A DNA stretch of 20,000 nucleotides from Mesostigma viride (GCA_009746045.1 RPFO01000102.1:583322-603321); one strand, 5' to 3'. Positions 7,788 to 17,937 are shown, counted from the first letter of the stretch. Made by a program: numbers and translations. The notes: generated by a model from the letters alone, not told the origin.

Positions 7788-7924
7788 GTACGTGGCGTGG
7801 CGTGGCGTGGCGTGGCGTGGCATGGCGTGGCGTGGCGTGGCGTGCGCGGCGTGGCGTGGCGTGGCGTGGCGTGGCGTGGCGTGGCGTGGCGTGGCGTGGC
7901 GTGGCGTGGCGTGGCGTGGCGTGG
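7788..7924 (+). repeat. Pentanucleotide (cgtgg) array starting in the exon 6 donor
   Basis: About 25 copies of cgtgg run with two short interruptions (near 7821 and 7845). The array grows directly out of the donor gtacgtggcgtgg, so the donor context is itself the first repeat. The same donor seed appears, not expanded, at 7945 and 8064. Confidence 0.88.
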
Positions 7925-7999
7925 TGGTTAGAGAGGTGTGGACACAGTACGTGACGGGGCGTGGTGGTTAGGGAGGGAAGAGTGAATCATGTCGGGTAG

Positions 8000-8063
8000 C
8001 GTGGGGGCAAGCAGAACCTGAAGAAGGTGGCGATGGTGAGACAGTGCATGGCGCTCGAACACA
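8000..8063 (+). CDS. Exon 6b: tandem duplicate of exon 6, possible alternative exon
   Basis: Over about 58 bases this matches exon 6 from 'ggcaagcagaacctg' to the donor aaca|gtacgt. It has a 3-base in-frame deletion and two further changes (VRQC where exon 6 has VKQKC). A tag at 7997-7999 would open it in phase 0 (RGGKQNLKK), and it ends in phase 1, exactly as exon 6 does. It could replace exon 6, but including both would shift the frame. The upstream tract is poor in pyrimidines, so it may be a dead copy. Confidence 0.4.
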
Positions 8064-8512
8064 GTACGTGGCGTGGCAGGAAAAAGGATAGGCTGGGAAG
8101 AACAGCAATCTAGGTTTGAGAACAACTGGGAAAGGGAGAAAGGGAGACACATTTCTTTTTTCAGGTCACCACAGTGCATGGCACTGTAGCGTAGGGCCGT
8201 TCCACGGCATGGAGGATTGTTGCTAGGAAAAGATTCGCTTCAAGCAAGTACCCCCTCTAATCCGTGTGCAATACTTAGCTCGCCTTCAATCTGTCGACAG
8301 CCTATCGATTGCGTACCTGCCAGGAGTCTGTGTTGCTTGTTTCCATGCCTGATATTTTGCCTGAATCATCAGGCAAAAGACGCCTCATCAAAGCCTCATC
8401 ATGAAAGACAACATACTCTCTCCTGTGGACTTGGTCACTGGGTGGATGTTTGCCGCGTTCCACTGCGTGGCTTTCCCTGCCCGTCCCTGCCTGGGCCGTT
8501 ACCTACTGGCAG

Positions 8513-8571
8513 CCGTGGAGACGCAGGCCAAGGAGATTGCGGCACTCGAGGAGAAGCTGCGCGTGTTGCAG
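8513..8571 (+). CDS. Exon 7: coiled-coil segment
   Basis: Acceptor ctactggcag|cc and donor cag|gtgagt bound two bases completing the Thr codon plus 19 codons, VETQAKEIAALEEKLRVLQ. It is a textbook heptad pattern and ends in phase 0. It joins to NQKSELERM of exon 8. The acceptor tract is only moderate. A faint echo of the exon end (ctgcag|gtcagc) lies at 8636-8647. Confidence 0.76.
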
Positions 8572-8778
8572 GTGAGTTGGATGGGACACGGGGCCTACGT
8601 GAAGGGCCATCAGTCAGGACAAGATGGAGATGATCCTGCAGGTCAGCTGGGCTCCATGTAACCTTTGCATGATGGATGATTTTTTAAGACCAATGGTTTG
8701 ATGGTCCCTGAACTCCATTTCATGAACGGCACATAAGTGTGGCCGCTCTTTGTTGGGCGTATAAGCAATCGGTTATAT

Positions 8779-8950
8779 TCAAATAGGCTAAGTGGAAAGG
8801 AATGGCCTGCGAGAGGATAAGCATGCTTTCGTCCAGTTATGTATTCAGGATGTCTCGTTAACTATCAAATAGGCTAAGTGGAAAGGAATAGCCTGCGAGA
8901 GGATATGCATGCTTTCGTCCAGTATGTATTCAGGATGTCTCGGGACACCC
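8779..8950 (+). repeat. 86-bp tandem duplication
   Basis: Copies start at about 8779 and 8865 ('tcaaataggctaagtgg'), each ending around 'attcaggatgtctcg'. They differ by a few substitutions and small indels. Confidence 0.9.
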
Positions 8951-9085
8951 TGCAGCGCAGGCTCCCACACTTGTACCTGGCCACTGGCTTGATGTGCTCG
9001 CTGCATCCTTTGGACGCTTGGATGATGTGCCGAACACACTCGCACGGGGTGGTTCAGGGAGGGAATGACTTACTCATGGAATAGC

Positions 9086-11353
9086 GTACTCTTGTCTTTT
9101 AACCAGCCAATGTGTGTTGTATTGTATTGTTGCGGACGTGGGATCACCTACGTGTGTGGCTTGTTCGTACTCTTGTCTTTTAACAAGCCAATGTGTGTTG
9201 TATTGTATTGTTGCGGACGTGGGATCACCTACGTGTGTGGCTTGTTCGTACTCTTGTCTTTTAACCAGCCAATGTGTGTTGTATTGTATTGTTGCGGACG
9301 TGGGATCACCTACGTGTGTGGCTTGTTCGTACTCTTGTCTTTTAACAAGCCAATGTGTGTTGTATTGTATTGTTGCGGACGTGGGATCACCTACGTGTGT
9401 GGCTTGTTCGTACTCTTGTCTTTTAACAAGCCAATGTGTGTTGTATTGTATTGTTGCGGACGTGGGATCACCTACGTGTGTGGCTTGTTCGTACTCTTGT
9501 CTTTTAACCAGCCAATGTGTGTTGTATTGTATTGTTGCGGACGTGGGATCACCTACGTGTGTGGCTTGTTCGTACTCTTGTCTTTTAACAAGCCAATGTG
9601 TGTTGTATTGTATTGTTGCGGACGTGGGATCACCTACGTGTGTGGCGTGTTCGTACTCTTGTCTTTTAACCAGCCAATGTGTGTTGTATTGTATTGTTGC
9701 GGACGTGGGATCACCTACGTGTGTGGCGTGTTCGTACTCTTGTCTTTTAACCAGCCAATGTGTGTTGTATTGTATTGTTGCGGACGTGGGATCACCTACG
9801 TGTGTGGCTTGTTCGTACTCTTGTCTTTTAACAAGCCAATGTGTGTTGTATTGTATTGTTGCGGACGTGGGATCACCTACGTGTGTGGCTTGTTCGTACT
9901 CTTGTCTTTTAACAAGCCAATGTGTGTTGTATTGTATTGTTGCGGACGTGGGATCACCTACGTGTGTGGCTTGTTCGTACTCTTGTCTTTTAACCAGCCA
10001 ATGTGTGTTGTATTGTATTGTTGCGGACGTGGGATCACCTACGTGTGTGGCGTGTTCGTACTCTTGTCTTTTAACCAGCCAATGTGTGTTGTATTGTATT
10101 GTTGCGGACGTGGGATCACCTACGTGTGTGGCTTGTTCGTACTCTTGTCTTTTAACAAGCCAATGTGTGTTGTATTGTATTGTTGCGGACGTGGGATCAC
10201 CTACGTGTGTGGCGTGTTCGTACTCTTGTCTTTTAACAAGCCAATGTGTGTTGTATTGTATTGTTGCGGACGTGGGATCACCTACGTGTGTGGCTTGTTC
10301 GTACTCTTGTCTTTTAACCAGCCAATGTGTGTTGTATTGTATTGTTGCGGACGTGGGATCACCTACGTGTGTGGCGTGTTCGTACTCTTGTCTTTTAACC
10401 AGCCAATGTGTGTTGTATTGTATTGTTGCGGACGTGGGATCACCTACGTGTGTGGCTTGTTCGTACTCTTGTCTTTTAACAAGCCAATGTGTGTTGTATT
10501 GTATTGTTGCGGACGTGGGATCACCTACGTGTGTGGCGTGTTCGTACTCTTGTCTTTTAACCAGCCAATGTGTGTTGTATTGTATTGTTGCGGACGTGGG
10601 ATCACCTACGTGTGTGGCGTGTTCGTACTCTTGTCTTTTAACAAGCCAATGTGTGTTGTATTGTATTGTTGCGGACGTGGGATCACCTACGTGTGTGGCG
10701 TGTTCGTACTCTTGTCTTTTAACAAGCCAATGTGTGTTGTATTGTATTGTTGCGGACGTGGGATCACCTACGTGTGTGGCGTGTTCGTACTCTTGTCTTT
10801 TAACCAGCCAATGTGTGTTGTATTGTATTGTTGCGGACGTGGGATCACCTACGTGTGTGGCGTGTTCGTACTCTTGTCTTTTAACCAGCCAATGTGTGTT
10901 GTATTGTATTGTTGCGGACGTGGGATCACCTACGTGTGTGGCGTGTTCGTACTCTTGTCTTTTAACAAGCCAATGTGTGTTGTATTGTATTGTTGCGGAC
11001 GTGGGATCACCTACGTGTGTGGCGTGTTCGTACTCTTGTCTTTCAACAAGCCGATGTGTGTTGTATTGTATTGTTGCGGACGTGGGATCACCTACGTGTG
11101 TGGCGTGTTCGTACTCTTGTCTTTTAACCAGCCAATGTGTGTTGTATTGTATTGTTGCGGACGTGGGATCACCTACGTGTGTGGCGTGTTCGTACTCTTG
11201 TCTTTCAACCAGCCAATGTGTGTTGTATTGTATTGTTGCGGACGTGGGATCACCTACGTGTGTGGCGTGTTCGTACTCTTGTCTTTTAACCAGCCAATGT
11301 GTGTTGTATTGTATTGTTGCGGACGTGGGATCACCTACGTGTGTGGCGTGTTT
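9086..11353 (+). repeat. 81-bp minisatellite, 28 uninterrupted copies
   Basis: The first unit starts at 9086 (gtactcttgtc) and the last at 11273, exactly 27 periods of 81 with no net indel. Units vary mainly at two sites: aaccag or aacaag, and ggcttg or ggcgtg. A few 3' units also carry ttcaac or ccgatg. Because 81 divides by three and the unit lacks stops in two plus frames and one minus frame, open frames of about 860 to 1,130 codons arise. These are repeat artefacts unless the intron is retained. Each unit also contains 'ctcttgtcttttaaccag', an acceptor-like motif. Confidence 0.95.
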
Positions 11354-11417
11354 ACTTGGATCGGCCGCGTGCCTGAAACGCGTACTTGGGGACGTCGTGC
11401 CGCGTGCTGCTCGCCAG

Positions 11418-12464
11418 AACCAAAAATCGGAGCTGGAGCGCATGGCGTCCGCGTACCGGGAACAGTCGCAAGCAGAACAGGAGCTCCAACGCAGCCGCGC
11501 GGCGGGCAACCCTGGGGGCACCCCCTCGGGGACCCCTCCCATTCTGTCCAACATCCAACGAGCGCCGCGCACGTCCTCAGGGCCGCTCCTGTCCCCCCTC
11601 CTTTCCCCCACAGGCGGGCGGCGGTCCATATCTCGCGACAATGATGACGGGGCGGGCGTCAGCAGCCCATTAGCGGGGGCGCTCGTCCCGTTCAGCGTCA
11701 GGGAGTCCCTGGGGGGGGCGACGAATCGGTCCGAGGAGGGCCAATCCCCGCGCACGGGCGGGGGCCTCGTTCGGGGGAATGAGCACTCGGAGGGGAGCGA
11801 GGGCGAGGAGGGCCGGGGTGGGGAGGGAGGCGGTCTTGCTGCGGGAAGTGAGTCGTCGGGCGCGAAACGCATGGGGGCGAAACCCACGGGGGGGATGGCT
11901 GGCGAGGCCAAGTCGGGGGGTGAGACTAATGATTCTGGCGAACGGGGGAAACCGGAGGATGGGGAGGGCGCGGGGGGCCCTGGAGACACTTCAGGGGGTA
12001 ATGGGGCCATATCTCCGGCAGGCGATGGCTCGGCTGGAGAACAACCAGACGAGGAGAGAGCGAGCGAGGGGGGCGGGGGGGATGCGAGGGGACCCGGTGA
12101 AAGTGACGGCGTCAAGCCTAACCGTGGGGATGGTGAGGGCGATGGCGAGGGCGAGGAGGGCAGCACACGATCCTCGGGCCACGGGACAGGGCCAGTCTCT
12201 CAACGAGAGGCGCACACCGAGGGCGCTGATGTCAGCGCGGGAGAGGAGGGCCACCGGCGGGCCAACTCGGCGGTCCCTGTGGGCGGCAAGGCCAGTCGGC
12301 GGAGGAGCGAGCCGGTCGGGTCCGCCGCTGGCAGGAGCGCGCATGATGCAGAAGGGGGTGGGGATGGGGGTGGGGGTGGGGTGCGGCCGGTGCCACCCCC
12401 GGTGGAGGCGTTTTCGGGCAGCCCCGCAGCCAAGGGCGGCGCCGGGAGAGGCGGGGCGAAGGGG
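11418..12464 (+). CDS. Exon 8: end of the coiled coil and long acidic Gly-rich region
   Basis: Acceptor ctcgccag|aac and donor ggg|gtaagg bound 349 codons in phase 0/0. Residues 1-30 of the exon (NQKSELERMASAYREQ...) finish the coiled coil. Residues 31-75 are Pro/Ser/Thr-rich. The rest is dominated by Gly, Glu, Ser and Asp, typical of a disordered acidic linker. Without the splice the frame runs nine codons further to a stop at 12492-12494, so a shorter protein ending VRRACKAYC is possible. TGTAA motifs, the usual poly(A) signal of volvocine algae, follow at 12511 and 12528 but would leave a very short 3' UTR. I prefer the spliced reading because the donor is strong and phases match exon 9. 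Confidence 0.7.
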
Positions 12465-12782
12465 GTAAGGAGAGCGTGCAAGGCATATTGTTAGTAGCTT
12501 AAGTTTATACTGTAATGTGTGACTAATTGTAACGTAAACAGCAGGCGGGCGGGCGCGCAGGCATGCGTGCGTGCATGCAGGTGGGCGTTCTAACAAGCTG
12601 GTCGCCTACATTTCTAGTATATAGTGACCTGCCACACGTTTACAATGATCCGGGCGTCCTTAGAGGAAGCAATTTCACCTTACCTTTTGCCCACGCATAC
12701 CGCAGCTTATGCCAGGAATGAATCGGGTGTATGCTGACCTTATTTACCTGACAGACTGCTTTCCGAATATACGTGTATATGT

Positions 12783-13033
12783 CTTGTACTACTATACTTA
12801 TACTGTATTAACCACTACCGTGCTTGTACTACTATACTTATACTGTATTAACAACTACCGTGCTTGTACTACTATACTTATACTGTATTAACAACTACCG
12901 TGCTTACTATATGTCTTGTACTACTATACTTATGCTGTATTAACAACTACCGTGCTTGTACTACTATACTTCACTGTATTAACAACTACCGTGCTTGTAC
13001 TACTATACTTATACTGTATTAACAACTACCGTG
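12783..13033 (+). repeat. 40-bp tandem array, six copies
   Basis: Units start at 12783, 12823, 12863, 12915, 12955 and 12994. The consensus starts 'cttgtactactatactta' and ends 'aacaactaccgtg'. One 12-base insert ('cttactatatgt') precedes the fourth unit, and the fifth is one base short. Confidence 0.9.
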
Positions 13034-13074
13034 CTTACGCGATGTTACAAACTGCTTTGCGAAGTGAAGTGTGT

Positions 13075-15972
13075 GCTTACATCCACTACTACCGTGCTTA
13101 CATCCACTACTACCCTGCTTACATCCACTACTACTGTGCTTACATCCACTACTACCGTGCTTACATCCACTACTACCGTGCTTACATCCACTACTACCCT
13201 GCTTACATCCACTACTACCGTGCTTACATCCACTACTACCGTGCTTACATCCACTACTACCGTACTTACATCCACTACTACCGTGGTTACATCCACTACT
13301 ACCGTACTTACATCCACTACTACCGTGCTTGCATCCACTACTACCGTGGTTACATCCACTACTACCGTACTTACATCCACTACTACCGTGCTTACATCCA
13401 CTACTACCGTGCTTACATCCACTACTACCGTGCTTACATCCACTACTACCGTACTTACATCCACTACTACCGTGCTTACATCCACTACTACCGTGCTTAC
13501 ATCCACTACTACCGTGCTTACATCCACTACTACCGTGCTTACATCCACTACTACCGTGCTTACATCCACTACTACCGTGCTTACATCCACTACTACCGTG
13601 CTTACATCCACTACTACCGTGCTTACATCCACTACTACCGTACTTACATCCACTACTACCGTGCTTACATCCACTACTACCGTGCTTGCATCCACTACTA
13701 CCGTGCTTACATCCACTACTACTGTGCTTACATCCACTACTACAGTGCTTACATCCACTACTACCGTGCTTACATCCACTACTACCGTGCTTACATCCAC
13801 TACTACTGTGCTTACATCCACTACTACCGTGCTTACATCCACTACTACCGTGCTTGCATCCACTACTACCGTGCTTACATCCACTACTACCGTGCTTACA
13901 TCCACTACTACCGTGCTTGCATCCACTACTACCGTGCTTACATCCACTACTACCGTACTTACATCCACTACTACCGTGCTTACATCCACTACTACCGTGC
14001 TTACATCCACTACTACCGTGCTTACATCCACTACTACCGTGCTTACATCCACTACTACCGTGCTTACATCCACTACTACCGTACTTACATCCACTACTAC
14101 CGTGCTTACATCCACTACTACCGTGCTTGCATCCACTACTACCGTGCTTACATCCACTACTACTGTGCTTACATCCACTACTACAGTGCTTACATCCACT
14201 ACTACCGTGCTTACATCCACTACTACCGTGCTTACATCCACTACTACTGTGCTTACATCCACTACTACCGTGCTTACATCCACTACTACCGTGCTTGCAT
14301 CCACTACTACCGTGCTTACATCCACTACTACCGTGCTTACATCCACTACTACCGTGCTTGCATCCACTACTACCGTGCTTACATCCACTACTACCGTACT
14401 TACATCCACTACTACCGTGCTTACATCCACTACTACCGTGCTTACATCCACTACTACCGTGCTTACATCCACTACTACCGTACTTACATCCACTACTACC
14501 GTGCTTACATCCACTACTACCGTGCTTACATCCACTACTACCGTGCTTACATCCACTACTACTGTGCTTACATCCACTACTACCGTGCTTACATCCACTA
14601 CTACCGTGCTTGCATCCACTACTACCGTGCTTACATCCACTACTACCGTGCTTACATCCACTACTACCGTGCTTGCATCCACTACTACCGTGCTTACATC
14701 CACTACTACCGTACTTACATCCACTACTACCGTGCTTACATCCACTACTACCGTGCTTACATCCACTACTACCGTGCTTACATCCACTACTACCGTACTT
14801 ACATCCACTACTACCGTGCTTACATCCACTACTACCGTGCTTACATCCACTACTACCGTGCTTGCATCCACTACTACCGTGCTTACATCCACTACTACCG
14901 TGCTTACATCCACTACTACCGTGCTTGCATCCACTACTACCGTGCTTACATCCACTACTACCGTACTTACATCCACTACTACCGTGCTTACATCCACTAC
15001 TACCGTGCTTACATCCACTACTACCGTGCTTACATCCACTACTACCGTACTTACATCCACTACTACCGTGCTTACATCCACTACTACCGTGCTTACATCC
15101 ACTACTACCGTGCTTACATCCACTACTACCGTGCTTACATCCACTACTACTGTGCTTACATCCACTACTACTGTGCTTACATCCACTACTACCGTGCTTA
15201 CATCCACTACTACCGTGCTTACATCCACTACTACCGTGCTTACATCCACTACTACCGTGCTTACATCCACTACTACCGTGCTTGCATCCACTACTACCGT
15301 GCTTACATCCACTACTACCGTGCTTACATCCACTACTACCGTGCTTACATCCACTACTACCGTGCTTACATCCACTACTACCGTGCTTACATCCACTACT
15401 ACAGTGCTTACATCCACTACTACCGTGCTTACATCCACTACTACCGTGCTTACATCCACTACTACCGTGCTTACATCCACTACTACCGTGCTTACATCCA
15501 CTACTACCGTGCTTACATCCACTACTACCGTGCTTACATCCACTACTACCGTGCTTACATCCACTACTACCGTGCTTGCATCCACTACTACCGTGCTTGC
15601 ATCCACTACTACAGTGCTTGCATCCACTACTACAGTGCTTACATCCACTACTACCGTGCTTACATCCACTACTACCGTGCTTACATCCACTACTACCGTG
15701 CTTACATCCACTACTACTGTGCTTACATCCACTACTACTGTGCTTACATCCACTACTACCGTGCTTACATCCACTACTACCGTGCTTACATCCACTACTA
15801 CCGTGCTTACATCCACTACTACCGTGCTTACATCCACTACTACCGTGCTTGCATCCACTACTACCGTGCTTACATCCACTACTACCGTGCTTACATCCAC
15901 TACTACCGTGCTTACATCCACTACTACCGTGCTTGCATCCACTACTACAGTGCTTGCATCCACTACTACAGT
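13075..15972 (+). repeat. 21-bp minisatellite, 138 copies, no indels
   Basis: The unit is 'gcttacatccactactaccg' plus t. From 13075 to 15972 is exactly 138 x 21 bases, so length is perfectly kept. Variation is limited to a few sites (tactgt, tacagt, taccct, gcttgc, acttac, ggttac). The order of variants shows higher-order repeats: the 21-unit block starting at unit 28 recurs at unit 49, a 441-bp step. All three plus frames and two of three minus frames are open, giving five overlapping frames of about 1,000 codons with no sign of being genes. Confidence 0.95.
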
Positions 15973-16461
15973 GCTTACGCGGTGGTAAAGGCACGTCGGC
16001 TGTTCCAGCAGGTGACCTTGTGACAGTTGTATCATCCGTGCACTTTATTGTCCTACGAGCTATTTGGACTGTCACGTATCATGATTTCCTCGCGGCGATG
16101 GGATCATGCGTATTTCTTATGGCAGCATGGAATCACGCGGCGAGGATGGTTGCATTGTAATTGATGCTGCGACTTTGAATAGATTGTAGTATTCTGGCCG
16201 TTTGCCCTGATCCTATGTGACAAAGGAGCTTATGCCCACGATCATTTATCCTGATCCAATATTCTTATCAAATGTGGCCATGTAGCTAATGGCCACTACC
16301 TGAGACCAGGGACCTGCGACCACAGAGCCTTGGCTCGCCCAGCACACCCTCCTCCATGGCATGGCGTGTACATCCTGATCATCGCTATGCGGGATCCATG
16401 CCTGATTCCAAGTGCCTTTATACTTGATACCCCTTTTATACTTGGAACCTTTGCCCCGCAG

Positions 16462-16861
16462 AGCCACGAGTCCACCAGCTCACCCACTGACCTCTTCAAC
16501 AAGCAGCAATGGACCACGCAGCAAGTGTACACCAAATCCACCAAGATGCCCGGAAAGTCGCCGTCCCCAGGTCTTGCCAAGATCAAGCCAGCGAGCAGTA
16601 ATTCCAGCAACGCCCCCGCTTCTGGCACCCCAGGCTCGGCGTCGTCCGCATCACCCCAGGGCAAGGCGGGCGCGAGCGGTGGGGGGAGTGGGGCTGGGGG
16701 GCAGCCGGGCGGTTCGGCGGCAGCAGCTAGAGCAGAGGATGGCGGGGCAGTACCGGCGGATGCGAGGGACGGGGATGGTGCGGGTGCGCCCTCGCTGGCG
16801 CGTTGGCAGGACGTGGGGTCGATCATTTACGGCAACAACTTCGTGCGCATCTCGCCCAACA
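16462..16861 (+). CDS. Exon 9: Ser/Gly-rich linker leading into an ordered segment
   Basis: Acceptor tgccccgcag|agc and donor aaca|gtacgt give 133 codons plus one base. The start SHESTSSPTDLFNKQQWTTQ and the end LARWQDVGSIIYGNNFVRIS look ordered, with Gly/Ser/Ala low complexity between. Phase 0 in matches exon 8; phase 1 out matches exon 10 (split codon a|at, Asn). A Met at 16546 (KMPGKSPSPG) could start a separate protein if the upstream gene ends at 12494. A minus-strand frame over 16296-16826 is the GC-rich shadow of this exon. Confidence 0.7.
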
Positions 16862-17604
16862 GTACGTGACAGTAATATCTTGTAGAAAGGTGTTTAGGTT
16901 CCCATCCTTTCTCCCTCACCCTAGTTTAGGGTTTGCTCCTCTATGCATATACAAGGTTTCCTCCTTTTGGGCATCGCTCGACTCTATACTTCTTCCTTTT
17001 GGGTATAATTCGCGCTCTTTGGGTGTTCTCTTCCCCTTTGGTTATGCTCCGCTTTATTCTCTTCCCCTCTGGTTATGCTCCGCTTTATTCTCTTTCCCTT
17101 TGGGTATGCGTCGCTCTATTCTCTTGCCCTTTGGGTATGCTCCTTACTGGATTTTGGTACTTGGATCCTTGGTGGCCATCCCTGCTGTTACTATCCGCAA
17201 TTATTGGACTTCCAGTTGCCAGTTAACGCTTACCACGTACCACTTACCACGTACCGGTTATTAACTCCGGAAATCAACGTCCCTGGACTTCGCGATCATG
17301 GCATCGGTAAATCATTTACCAGGGAGGCACATGGTCGAGCTTGACGCTCCGGTCCCCACCTCTGTGCAGGCCTCGTGATGGCACTGGCGGTCGTGTTCTA
17401 AAACTAATCTCCTGCCACTACCACGCGTCATTCGCACCTTCTACCTTTCTTATTGAATTGAAAACCTGAATATGTACTACTTATTGAAATGAACAGCTGA
17501 ATATATTTGTTATGCCGCATCATTGGCACATCTTTCCCACGCCTTTGCTACATAGGAATGAGACAATGTTTCTTTGCCATAAATTTCTCTGCCACACGTC
17601 ACAG
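16862..17604 (+). other. Intron 9
   Basis: It runs from donor gtacgt to acceptor 'ccacacgtcacag'. It contains the 31-bp pyrimidine-rich array and, from 17220, short 'taccacgtacc' repeats. The part from 17280 to 17604 shows nothing recognisable. Confidence 0.55.
16966..17152 (+). repeat. About 31-bp pyrimidine-rich tandem array
   Basis: Five to six units of the type 'gttatgctccgctttattc' plus 'tcttcccctctg' occur. The three 3' copies are clear (starts near 17040, 17071 and 17103) and the 5' ones are degenerate. Confidence 0.8.
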
Positions 17605-17684
17605 ATGGCCCCGGCGCTGCCGCCAAGCCCTGGCTGGTCCACCAGCCCTCCCGCTGCGAGGCCGCCGCGTTCATCGTGTTCCAG
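17605..17684 (+). CDS. Exon 10: ordered C-terminal segment
   Basis: Acceptor acgtcacag|at and donor cag|gtgggt give two bases completing an Asn codon plus 26 codons. The peptide contains KPWLVHQPSRCEAAAFIVFQ. The Trp, Cys and hydrophobic run AAAFIVFQ suggest a folded, probably beta-rich domain; I cannot assign it. A 23-of-24 copy of the exon end with its own donor lies at 17938-17961. Confidence 0.72.
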
Positions 17685-17694
17685 GTGGGTCCCT

Positions 17695-17934
17695 GGGTGA
17701 TGTCACACTACCAGGGCGGCGCCACTGCGATTCTAGTATAATGCTACTAGGGTCATATTCCACGATAGTTAGGCATAGGGTGATGTCACACCACCAGGGC
17801 TGCGCCACTGCGATTCTAGTATAATGCTACTAGGGTCATATTCCACGATAGTTAGGTATAGGGTGATGTCACACCACCAGGGTGGCGCCACTATACCAGG
17901 CTACTATAAATCGGGTGATGTCACATGATAGGGT
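17695..17934 (+). repeat. 82-83 bp tandem repeat after the exon 10 donor
   Basis: Units start at 17695, 17778 and 17860 (gggtgatgtcacac). The third is shortened, and a fourth fragment begins at about 17913. Each full unit contains 'accagggcggcgccactg' or close variants. Confidence 0.88.
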
Positions 17935-17937
17935 GAT

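Larger units (their letters stand above)
7788..8512 (+). other. Intron 6
   Basis: It runs from donor gtacgt to acceptor 'acctactggcag', spanning the cgtgg array, a second donor-like 'acacagtacgtgacgg' at about 7942, exon copy 6b, and about 430 bases (8080-8512) in which I see no other structure apart from a fragment 'cagtgcatggcactg' near 8170. Confidence 0.55.
8572..11417 (+). other. Intron 7, dominated by the 81-bp array
   Basis: It runs from donor gtgagt to acceptor 'gctgctcgccag'. The first 500 bases include an 86-bp tandem duplication. From 9086 to 11353 an 81-bp array fills the rest. The last 64 bases before the acceptor are unique. Confidence 0.65.
12465..16461 (+). other. Intron 8 (or intergenic region), dominated by two arrays
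   Basis: The donor gtaagg and acceptor 'tttgccccgcag' are both phase 0. Besides the 40-bp and 21-bp arrays it holds unique sequence at 12500-12780 and 15985-16461. The latter ends in an 18-bp duplication ('ccttttatacttg' type) just before the acceptor. If the gene ends at 12494, this is intergenic plus a 5' flank. Confidence 0.5.

Noticed and set aside
7788-7924. Telomere-like repeat
   Set aside because: The cgtgg pentamer does not match known telomere units and arises locally from the exon 6 donor.
11601-11613. Strong acceptor-like site inside exon 8 (ctttcccccacag)
   Set aside because: Joining exon 7 here gives the wrong phase and a stop at 11673, and no matching donor is seen just upstream.
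9065-12166. Very long open frames on both strands over the 81-bp array
   Set aside because: They are products of a stop-free unit whose length divides by three. Only the exon 8 part of the plus frame has normal coding composition and splice sites.
11991-12596. Minus-strand open frame over exon 8
   Set aside because: It is the antisense shadow of the Gly/Glu-rich exon, with Pro/Ala/Arg low complexity and no splice support.
13075-15972. CRISPR array
   Set aside because: The units are contiguous 21-mers with no unique spacers, no leader and no cas genes, in eukaryotic-type sequence.
12916-16160. Five overlapping open frames of about 1,000 codons over the 21-bp array
   Set aside because: Openness in five of six frames shows it is the repeat unit, not selection. 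There is no start context, splice link or non-repeat protein sequence.
16296-16826. Minus-strand Ala/Pro-rich open frame
   Set aside because: It is a GC-rich shadow of exon 9, whose plus-strand reading fits splice phases on both sides.
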